64,000 nt of DNA, taken from contig CAYSPT010000004.1 of the NCBI GenBank assembly GCA_964432985.1, forward strand, positions 69,889 through 133,888, written 5' to 3'. The notes beneath the pieces were generated by a model, which was given only the letters and a program-made list of their open reading frames with translations, ran no database searches and was not told the DNA's origin. Origin of the DNA: CAYSPT01 sp964432985 (GTDB taxonomy: Bacteria; Muiribacteriota; CAYSPT01). The position numbers and the translations under genes were made by a program. Below, piece by piece: positions 57,839-64,000 of this stretch. Within the stretch, counting starts at the first letter, position 1. Each line of letters begins with the position of its first letter.

Positions 57839-58879
57839 CTAACCAAGCTCCTTCAGAACTTCCCGGATTTCTATGTTAGCAGGACAGGCATCCGAGCATC
57901 TTCCACAGCCGATGCATGCATAGAAATCCTCTTTTTCTTTGAAAAACTGAAATTTCTTGACGAATCTGTTACGCAGCCGGTCGGCGAGCTCCGGACGGGG
58001 ATTGGCTCCACCCGCCACTCTGGCGTACCGCGGGTATATACAAAAGTCCCACACGCGCTCTCTTTCATAGTATTCTTCACGTTTCTTGTCTACGATAAGA
58101 AAGCAATGGCAGGTGGGACATATGCTCAGGCACCCGCAACAACCGACACACCGGTGAGAAAGCTGCTTCCAGATTTCATGACCCTCACTGTCCACAACCC
58201 TGTTGTAGAAAGCTTTGTCTCCGACATAGTCCATATTCTGCTTTTTCAGCCGTTCAGCGGCGGCTTCCCGCTGCTTGTCCTGCTCAGCGATTTCTTCAGC
58301 AGTAGCTTCACGGAAATAGTTTTTCCCTTCCTCGAAAAGCTCCTTTCCCCTCTCCGAGCCCAGCGTGAGAAGGATGCCTTTTCCGGTGTCCGACACATTC
58401 ATGTCGAAACCTTCCGCGGCATAGGGAGTTTCTCCGTGAAGATTGCAGAAGCACGACTCACCGAAATCACAGCAGTCGGCGGTAATGAGCAGCGTCCCTT
58501 CCCGTCTAAGCTTGTAGAACGGGTCTACAGGATCGCTGGCAAGAAAGACTGAATCAAGCATTCTCAATGATCTGAGATCGCACGATTTCAGTCCAACTAC
58601 CGCCCGTGACACCGGCTTGAGCAGTCCAGATTCGGCCTCTTGTGGGAACGTTGCTACTGTTTCCCGAACATCAAAGAAAAAAGCCTTTATGGACTCCCTG
58701 GTACGATTACCCCTCAGGTTAATCTCAGGAACCCCGTTGGTATCCTCCTCTTTATCAGAGGGATACCGGGAGAAAGTGAAGCTCTCGAAGCATGGTGAAT
58801 GCGTGAAAAGCTCCATTTTACCGGCGAGGAACCTGAGAAACTTGGTGAAATCGGCATAGGTAGAATAGAAAGTATCCAT
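57839..58879 (-). CDS. Sulfhydrogenase beta-type FeS subunit
   Basis: 346 residues. Two [4Fe-4S] motifs, RCVGCCGCLSICP and CIGCGRCSDACP, near residues 240-330; upstream are LKSCDLRSLRML and TADCCDFGESCFCNLHGE, cysteine-rich segments shared with HydB of sulfhydrogenases and the anaerobic sulfite reductase A subunit. First gene of the hydrogenase operon; GAGGGG precedes the ATG. Acts with the gamma subunit as the cytoplasmic NAD(P)H-oxidising/reducing module. Confidence 0.9.
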   Translation of the reverse strand: MDTFYSTYADFTKFLRFLAGKMELFTHSPCFESFTFSRYPSDKEEDTNGVPEINLRGNRTRESIKAFFFDVRETVATFPQEAESGLLKPVSRAVVGLKSCDLRSLRMLDSVFLASDPVDPFYKLRREGTLLITADCCDFGESCFCNLHGETPYAAEGFDMNVSDTGKGILLTLGSERGKELFEEGKNYFREATAEEIAEQDKQREAAAERLKKQNMDYVGDKAFYNRVVDSEGHEIWKQLSHRCVGCCGCLSICPTCHCFLIVDKKREEYYERERVWDFCIYPRYARVAGGANPRPELADRLRNRFVKKFQFFKEKEDFYACIGCGRCSDACPANIEIREVLKELG

Positions 58880-58909
58880 AGTCCGCCCCTCACCTGAAGT
58901 TTTCGGTGC

Positions 58910-58938
58910 ATTCTACATAAACAGATATAACAAGTCAA
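58910..58938 (-). promoter_or_regulatory. Promoter of the hydrogenase/Mrp operon
   Basis: On the minus strand TTGACT (58933-58938), 17-nt spacer, TAGAAT (58910-58915). The leader to ATG 58879 is about 25 nt. Confidence 0.75.
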
Positions 58939-58944
58939 GGCTTA

Positions 58945-58972
58945 TTTAAACGAATAATTGATACTTTAAACG
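58945..58972 (-). promoter_or_regulatory. Direct repeat upstream of the hydrogenase promoter, putative activator site
   Basis: CGTTTAAA (minus-strand reading) occurs at 58945-58952 and 58965-58972, exactly 20 bp apart, just upstream of the -35 box. Two sites on the same face of the helix suggest binding of a dimeric activator; the regulator is unknown. Confidence 0.45.
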
Positions 58973-59054
58973 TTTGCCCGCAGAGCATCAGGAGTTTCAC
59001 GTTTTTATCCATCTTATTTGGATCGAATTCTCAAATGTCTGCCGTGAGACTTTA

Positions 59055-59084
59055 TTGACAGGCTGCAGTGACTGAATCTACAAT
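59055..59084 (+). promoter_or_regulatory. Promoter of the GT4 gene, giving a nearly leaderless mRNA
   Basis: TTGACA (59055-59060), 18-nt spacer, TACAAT (59079-59084). Transcription should start near 59090-59092, only 2-4 nt before ATG 59094. No Shine-Dalgarno precedes the ATG. Confidence 0.65.
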
Positions 59085-59093
59085 TATCTCACT

Positions 59094-60179
59094 ATGAGCA
59101 AACCTCTTCGGTTACTTTATGTTGTGAGTTCACCCACCCGGGCCAGCGGTGGAGCCGCCCATCTGGCGGCGCTGGTACGAGGGCTGCCGGATAAGAACAT
59201 CCACTGGGATATCGCGCACCAGGGAACGTGGGGGTGTTCATTTAAGGCAGAGCAGCACGGGGGTAACAGCTTTTCCCTGCCGTTTAGAGATAATGCCGAC
59301 CTGTATACCCTGTGGCACCTGTACAGAATAATGAAAGACAACCAGTACGATCTCGTCCACACTCATCTCAACCGGGCCGGCTGGCTGGGAGGGATGGCCG
59401 CCAGGCTGGCAGGTATCACGGTAATCAACACCGCGCACGGCCTCGACCGGCCCATGTATTCACGCTGGTCCAACGCCACGATTGCCGTTTCACGATTTGC
59501 CGGAAACCGCCTTGTCCGGCAGGGAGTGCCTGAGTGGAAAATCAGCGTGGTCCACAACGGGGTGTGGACCGAGGACTTCACCCGGGGCTCCGCTGCCCCG
59601 GTGGGCGGAACTGTGTCCGCATTGCTGCAGACAAACGGTCAGTCAATCCCAACTATCTGCCTGGTGGGCAGGCTTCACCAGGCCAAAGGACAGGACACCG
59701 CCATCAAGGCCGTCTCACTGCTCAAGCGGTCAGGAGTGAACACGAAACTCGTCCTGGCCGGAGACGGAGACGACCGTTTACGCCTTGAGAACATCGCCAG
59801 TACAGCACACATTCAAGATAATGTGATCTTTTTGGGCGACTCGCATGACGTTGCTGCTCTTCTACAGTCTGTTGACGCATTCGTCCTTCCGTCCCGACGG
59901 GAAAGCTGCCCGCTTTCACTCCTGGAAGCCATGGCGGCCTCACGGCCATGTGTCGTGTCCGGCGTCGGAGGAGTTCCGGAAATGGTGAAACACGGCCAGG
60001 AGGCTCTCATGGTGGGTTCGGACGACCCGCCGCGCCTGGCGGGAGCACTGTCAATGATACTGCAGAACAGAGATCTGGGAAAACAACTGGGGAAGGCTGC
60101 GGCACAGAAAGCACAATCTGATTTCCATGCTGAGAAAATGATAGATGAAACACTGGCGGTTTACGAAGAACTCGTATAG
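59094..60179 (+). CDS. Family 4 glycosyltransferase (GT-B)
   Basis: 361 residues. N-terminal acceptor domain opens LRLLYVVSSPTRASGGAAHLAALVRGLP; donor domain has LVGRLHQAKGQDTAIKAV and the EX7E motif in SRRESCPLSLLEAMAASRPCV, followed by GGVPEMV. Transfers a sugar from a nucleotide donor to a lipid, polysaccharide or cell-wall acceptor; neither is predictable. It is monocistronic with a probably leaderless transcript, convergent with murA. Confidence 0.92.
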   Translation: MSKPLRLLYVVSSPTRASGGAAHLAALVRGLPDKNIHWDIAHQGTWGCSFKAEQHGGNSFSLPFRDNADLYTLWHLYRIMKDNQYDLVHTHLNRAGWLGGMAARLAGITVINTAHGLDRPMYSRWSNATIAVSRFAGNRLVRQGVPEWKISVVHNGVWTEDFTRGSAAPVGGTVSALLQTNGQSIPTICLVGRLHQAKGQDTAIKAVSLLKRSGVNTKLVLAGDGDDRLRLENIASTAHIQDNVIFLGDSHDVAALLQSVDAFVLPSRRESCPLSLLEAMAASRPCVVSGVGGVPEMVKHGQEALMVGSDDPPRLAGALSMILQNRDLGKQLGKAAAQKAQSDFHAEKMIDETLAVYEELV

Positions 60180-60206
60180 CTCTGGAACTCCGGCAGCCTG
60201 CTTATT

Positions 60207-61508
60207 TCATGTGCGAGCCTGTGGCGGCAACGTATTAGCAGACCTCAATTTCTTCGGCTGTTTGACCCTGGTTATCCGTGCCCCTAATCCCTGAAGTTTT
60301 TTTTCTAACCCATCGTATCCCCTGTCGATATGGTATACACGGGAAATTTCGGTCACGCCGCTGGCTATCAGGCCGGCGATGACCAGCGAGGCGCCGGCCC
60401 GCAGATCAGAAGCCATCACGGGAGCTCCACTCAAGTGCTTGACCCCCCTGATAACAGCGCAGCGTTTGTCGATAGACGCATCGGCTCCCATCCGCACCAG
60501 TTCCGGCACGTGCATGAAGCGGTTCTCAAAAATGGTCTCGGTAACAACGCTGGTACCGCTGGCCACCGTGAGAAGCGTCATGATCGGCGCCTGAAGATCG
60601 GTGGGGAAACCGGGATAAGGAAGTGATTTAATATCGATGGGTTTGGGGCGGCGCCCTCCCTTGATTCGAACGGAATCACCGTTCCACGAGAGGTTTATTC
60701 CCGCTTCCTGCAATTTGGAATACACCGCTTCCAGGTGCTCGGCCTTGATGTTTTCGATGGTCACGTCACCGCCGGCAGCTGCCGCGGCGACCATAAAAGT
60801 CCCCGCCTCTATCCGGTCAGGGATGACCCGGTGCCTGACTCCGGTAAGCATCCGTCCCCCCTGAATCCTTATCACATCCGAACCTGCCCCTTCGACATCG
60901 GCTCCCATCTTCCCGAGAAAATCGGCCAGATCGATGACTTCGGGCTCTTTTGCCGCGTTCTCGATGACCGTTTCACCCTCGGCTATGCAGGCCGCGATCA
61001 TCAAATTTTCCGTCGCCCCCACACTGGGAAAATCGAGATAGATTCGATCACCTTTGAGCTTACGGCATTTGGCTTCGACATACCCGTGGACGATGTCGAT
61101 CTTGGCACCGAGCTTTTGAAATCCTTTTATGTGCAGATCCACGGGGCGCGAACCGATGGCGCATCCTCCGGGCCGTGCCACCCGGGCCCGGCCGAAACGG
61201 GACAGCAATGGGCCCATGACTATGAAGGAGGCCCGCATGGTTTTGATGATTTCGTAAGGCGCCTCGGTGTGGATGATGTTGTCCGGGCGGATCTTGATAC
61301 TGCTGTCGGTTACGTCGAGCTCGGCCCCAAACCGGCGCAGCATCTCACACATGGTACGAACGTCACGGATGGTGGGCACGTCGAGCAGTTCGGTTTCGCC
61401 GCTGCCCAGAATGGCGGCGGCCATAATCGGCAGGGCAGAGTTCTTGGCCCCGTGAATCCTGACCCGTCCCTTGAGCTTCCGGCCGCCTTCGATAATGAAT
61501 TTGTCCAT
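60207..61508 (-). CDS. murA: UDP-N-acetylglucosamine 1-carboxyvinyltransferase
   Basis: Commits UDP-GlcNAc to peptidoglycan synthesis using phosphoenolpyruvate. 433 residues. N-terminal GAKNSALPIMAAAIL, active-site PGGCAIGSRPVDLHI with the Cys near residue 115 that fosfomycin alkylates (Asp variants are resistant), and GFPTDLQAPIMTLLTVA. Complete. The last ~15 residues are basic and unconserved. The start codon lies 10 nt from an extended -10 promoter and lacks a Shine-Dalgarno. Confidence 0.96.
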   Translation of the reverse strand: MDKFIIEGGRKLKGRVRIHGAKNSALPIMAAAILGSGETELLDVPTIRDVRTMCEMLRRFGAELDVTDSSIKIRPDNIIHTEAPYEIIKTMRASFIVMGPLLSRFGRARVARPGGCAIGSRPVDLHIKGFQKLGAKIDIVHGYVEAKCRKLKGDRIYLDFPSVGATENLMIAACIAEGETVIENAAKEPEVIDLADFLGKMGADVEGAGSDVIRIQGGRMLTGVRHRVIPDRIEAGTFMVAAAAAGGDVTIENIKAEHLEAVYSKLQEAGINLSWNGDSVRIKGGRRPKPIDIKSLPYPGFPTDLQAPIMTLLTVASGTSVVTETIFENRFMHVPELVRMGADASIDKRCAVIRGVKHLSGAPVMASDLRAGASLVIAGLIASGVTEISRVYHIDRGYDGLEKKLQGLGARITRVKQPKKLRSANTLPPQART

Positions 61509-61518
61509 AGTAAACAGA

Positions 61519-61527
61519 ATTATACCA
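61519..61527 (-). promoter_or_regulatory. Extended -10 promoter of murA, leaderless mRNA predicted
   Basis: Minus-strand TGGTATAAT (TGn plus consensus -10) at 61519-61527, with only 10 nt between TATAAT and ATG 61508. Predicted leader of about 3-5 nt. Confidence 0.6.
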
Positions 61528-61639
61528 CTGTCATGATGTTTGAGCGAAGAACCTTTCTGGACTTCATCTCATTAACAACCTATCAGCCCACGCCAATGCT
61601 TCTCATCGTTCTATGTTCCCTTTCCCACCCTAAGTCTGC

Positions 61640-61668
61640 TTTACAAGAACCTTTCTCTGTGCTACTAT
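61640..61668 (+). promoter_or_regulatory. Promoter of the pilus-type gene pair
   Basis: TTTACA (61640-61645), 17-nt spacer, TACTAT (61663-61668). GGAGAGG then precedes ATG 61691. Confidence 0.55.
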
Positions 61669-61690
61669 CAATGCCGAAAGGAGAGGTCAC

Positions 61691-63334
61691 ATGGCTGTTA
61701 TCCAGAGACGCCGCCTCGGAGACCTTCTCATTGAGTGCGGGCTCATATCCCAGGATGAACTGGCAGAAGCCCTCGTAAAACAGAAACAGACGGGAGAACG
61801 GCTGGGGGAATTTCTTATAAGGACCGGGCTGGTCACCCAGGATGACATTATCTGGGCCCTGGGCGACCAATTAAATATATCGTATGTCCATCTTTCCGAA
61901 GACCTGGTCGATCCGGCGGTAGTACGGTCATTTCCCCTGGGACAGATGAATGAACACAGTTTCATTCCCGTGTTTCGGATCAGCAATGAAATTACTGTAA
62001 TAATGGCCGATCCACTGGATATTGACGCTCTCAACGCACTGGAATCACTGACCAGCGAGGAAATAAACATCTCCATAGGCTCGGAGCGTGAAATTCATGA
62101 ATATTTGAGTCGGATATTCGATACCGTGGCTCCGGCGGTGACAAAACCGACCGAAACGTATGCCAGCGAAGACGGTGAAAAACCGATCCGGGCTCATGAA
62201 ATACTGGAGAACCAACTGAGCAGCCTGGGACCGGAAAGGGCACTGCAGCATCTCCTGGTAGAGAACCTGTCGAGTCTGGGGGATGCACTTGCCATACGGT
62301 ACGAAGCCGGGCAAACGATAGTCTACCAATTTTCACACGCGGGCACACCCCAGCAGATAGCAGTTTTATCCGGGCAGGTTGGGGAGCCGCTTCTGGCGGC
62401 GGCGTGCCGTTTAAACGGCAACACGAGTGAAGATCCCTATTTCTTTTCGGAAGGCCTGATTCAACTCATCGACAGAGCACCCTCCCCGGATGTCCACCTG
62501 GTGACAGCGCAGAGCCGGTCCGGAGGATGGGAGATCTACGCCGAGCGGCTTTCGCCCGTTCCCCAGAACCCTTTTCTCACACTGGAGGATGATGAATCGC
62601 TGGCCGAAAAGCTCGAATTAAGCTGGCGGATGCCAGGGGGGCTCGTTCTGGCAACCGGCTACGATGGAACGGGGCTATTCGAATTGCTGCGGATATTCAC
62701 CGCGCTAACCCCACCGCCCGGGAAGAACCGTGCCATCATACTCGGTGAGCGCTTCTGGAACATTCCCGGAGGATGGACCTCTTTCCACCTTCCCTACGAC
62801 CGGTTGGAAAGGCTCGAAACACTACGTCAGGCGCTCAGGCTCAAACCGGATGTGCTGCTCATCGACTCCATACGGGAAAAAGAGGAAGACCGCGACCTGA
62901 TCGCCATGGCTTGCCGAGCAGCGTGCTCGGGAGTGAGGGTTGTCGCCGCAGTGGAATCACACTCTTTTTCAAAAATAAGATCACTGATTGGTGACACCTT
63001 CTTTTCGCGGTGCACCAGAATTGTGGCAGTGCGGTATCTGGCAGATACAAACTGTCCGGGCTGCCTGGTGGAAACGGAACAAGCAACTCTTCCGTCCAAC
63101 ATGGTTACCTTGCCTGGTAACACAGTCCGGGAGATGTATCACGGTGAAGGCTGCGACCGGTGCCAGGAAACAGGAATAACGGGAACGGTTCCCGTGGTCT
63201 TTGCTGCCCCGCATTCGGAGGAAGGCCTGCAAAAAGGACTCGTAGACGCCGAGAGAAGAGCTCTCGGGCGGCTGGTTTCCTCCAGGCTCGTATCACCTTC
63301 CATCGTGCGCAACACCCTGCGTTTCGTGACCTGA
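61691..63334 (+). CDS. GspE/PilB-like protein with degenerate ATPase site
   Basis: 547 residues. The N-terminal ~155 residues are the type II secretion/type IV pilus ATPase N-domain (RRRLGDLLIECGLISQDELAEALVKQKQTGERLGEFL, the MshEN c-di-GMP-binding type). The C-terminal part follows the GspE layout, but where Walker A (GxTGSGKST) is expected it reads ATGYDGTGLFELL (~320): the Lys-Ser/Thr is gone. The C-terminal tetracysteine zinc site is kept (CPGC, about 455-458, and CDRC, 487-490), then ETGITGTVPV. Likely a regulatory pseudo-ATPase next to pilT. Alternatively a shorter, faster-evolving pilus ATPase. Confidence 0.75.
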   Translation: MAVIQRRRLGDLLIECGLISQDELAEALVKQKQTGERLGEFLIRTGLVTQDDIIWALGDQLNISYVHLSEDLVDPAVVRSFPLGQMNEHSFIPVFRISNEITVIMADPLDIDALNALESLTSEEINISIGSEREIHEYLSRIFDTVAPAVTKPTETYASEDGEKPIRAHEILENQLSSLGPERALQHLLVENLSSLGDALAIRYEAGQTIVYQFSHAGTPQQIAVLSGQVGEPLLAAACRLNGNTSEDPYFFSEGLIQLIDRAPSPDVHLVTAQSRSGGWEIYAERLSPVPQNPFLTLEDDESLAEKLELSWRMPGGLVLATGYDGTGLFELLRIFTALTPPPGKNRAIILGERFWNIPGGWTSFHLPYDRLERLETLRQALRLKPDVLLIDSIREKEEDRDLIAMACRAACSGVRVVAAVESHSFSKIRSLIGDTFFSRCTRIVAVRYLADTNCPGCLVETEQATLPSNMVTLPGNTVREMYHGEGCDRCQETGITGTVPVVFAAPHSEEGLQKGLVDAERRALGRLVSSRLVSPSIVRNTLRFVT

Positions 63335-63353
63335 TTGAAAGGTGATCGGCACC

Positions 63354-64000
63354 GTGTTAAAAGACAGATTTGGAAAGTCAGAATCCGGCGGACCAACCGG
63401 CGGGCTCCCCAGTCACTGGAAACGCAAACCGGTTAAACCGTCCGTTCCGGCTGCGGCGGCACAGTCTTCTCAACCGGCCGCCAGAAAAACGCCAGTATCG
63501 CTGGAGGACCTGAAGATGCAGGACCTCTTCCACCTGGTGGTGGACCACAACGGCTCCGACATTCACATCTGTGTCGGTGTTCCCCCCGTTCTCAGGGTCC
63601 ACGGAAAGATCGTGAAGACCGACCTGCCAAAGCTGGATATTAACACCGTCCGCAAGCTCATTTTTGAAATACTCACTGATGACCAGCGTGCGGCCCTTGA
63701 GCGGGACATGGAAGTCGATTTTTCAGTCGCGCTGCCGGGGGTTTCCCGCTTCAGAGGCAACTGCTACTACGACCGGGAGGGCCTGGCGGCAGCTTTCAGG
63801 ACCATTCCCAATCAGGTACCAACCCTCGACAAATTGGGGCTGCCCTCTATACTGGGCGACCTGGCGCGGTTAAATTCCGGACTGGTGCTGGTCACCGGGG
63901 TTACCGGAAGCGGCAAGTCAACCACCCTGGCCGCCATGATCGACCTGATCAACAACGAGCGCGGCGAGCACATCATCACCATCGAAGATCCCATCGAGTA
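63354..64000 (+). CDS. pilT: Type IV pilus retraction ATPase, PilT-like (3' end outside window)
   Basis: N-terminal ~215 residues. A Pro/Ser-rich basic start of ~60 residues precedes the PilT domain (SLEDLKMQDLFHLVVDHNGSDIHICVG), PAS-like region (GVSRFRGNCYYDREGLAAAFRTIP), then Walker A GVTGSGKSTT and IEDPIEY at the cut edge. GTG 63354 has AAAGGTGA 8 nt upstream; GTG 63342 is an alternative. The extended N-terminus is unusual for PilT, which normally starts right at the PAS-like domain. Co-directional with the pseudo-ATPase gene 19 nt before. Confidence 0.92.
   Translation, partial: MLKDRFGKSESGGPTGGLPSHWKRKPVKPSVPAAAAQSSQPAARKTPVSLEDLKMQDLFHLVVDHNGSDIHICVGVPPVLRVHGKIVKTDLPKLDINTVRKLIFEILTDDQRAALERDMEVDFSVALPGVSRFRGNCYYDREGLAAAFRTIPNQVPTLDKLGLPSILGDLARLNSGLVLVTGVTGSGKSTTLAAMIDLINNERGEHIITIEDPIE

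Noticed and set aside
1..64000. Insertion sequences, prophage or integrase genes
   Set aside because: No transposase, integrase or phage protein was recognised on either strand, despite the AT-rich island at 5.4-6.9 kb and the tRNA gene.

Overview
The window is a gene-dense, roughly 55-58 % GC stretch of a bacterial chromosome. Genes on the minus strand predominate, the junctions are tightly packed, many starts are GTG, and promoters are of the sigma-70 type. The content suggests an anaerobe that runs on hydrogen, ferredoxin and acyl-CoA chemistry: a membrane-bound group 4 [NiFe]-hydrogenase locus with a complete Mrp-type antiporter module, an acetate transporter and an AMP-forming acyl-CoA ligase. 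It also carries type IV pilus/secretion ATPase genes, MurA and carbamate kinase. No lipopolysaccharide gene is visible. Two genes with good promoters have the start codon almost at the predicted transcription start and no Shine-Dalgarno sequence. Together with pilus genes and hydrogenase this would fit a deep-branching actinobacterial or other Gram-positive-related anaerobe, but lineage cannot be settled from the window.

Layout. 1-5.4 kb: an SDR reductase (cut by the window edge) divergent from an acetate transporter, an acyl-CoA synthetase and ComM/YifB. 5.8-8.8 kb: an AT-rich secreted HExxH protein, a secreted serpin and a STAS protein. 8.9-20.1 kb: aminotransferase, dapB, aroQ, a three-domain membrane spermidine-synthase-like protein, aroB, tatD, metG and a GAF/degenerate-GGDEF protein. 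20.2-26.4 kb: a GH130-like protein, two TPR proteins (one fused to a PRMT-like methyltransferase), a SpoU methyltransferase, an unknown protein, a hairpin-repeat array, tRNA-Leu(GAG) and a HAD phosphatase. 26.5-37.0 kb: a fatty-acid operon (fabD-acpP-fabF-fabH-KS-ACP) flanked by three paralogous secreted helical proteins resembling Spy/CpxP, plus a HEAT-STAS-PilZ protein. 37.2-43.3 kb: carbamate kinase, TldD/TldE and a SulP-STAS-cNMP transporter. 43.3-58.9 kb: a 16-gene leftward hydrogenase/Mrp/NAD(P)H-module operon. 59-64 kb: a GT4 glycosyltransferase, murA, a GspE/PilB-like pseudo-ATPase and pilT (cut by the window edge).

The most notable system is the 43.3-58.9 kb operon. It reads, in transcription order: sulfhydrogenase-type beta and gamma subunits (NAD(P)H/FAD/FeS), a NuoG-like subunit without the usual Mo-ligand Cys/Sec, a four-cluster ferredoxin, a NuoH-like subunit, the hydrogenase small subunit, a NuoC-like subunit, a catalytically intact [NiFe] large subunit, a NuoL-like antiporter, MbhDE-, MrpB-, MrpC-, MrpD-, MrpE-, MrpF- and MrpG-like subunits, a NuoI-like ferredoxin, and a third antiporter-like subunit. 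The inferred role is reversible electron transfer between NAD(P)H and/or ferredoxin and H2, coupled to Na+/H+ transport.

Other recurrent themes are short tandem repeats of 17-22 bp at five loci, three of them with units that can each fold into a small hairpin; a family of three secreted paralogs plus the 3' remnant of a fourth; and several 'pseudo-enzymes' (degenerate GGDEF, degenerate GspE ATPase, NuoG-like).
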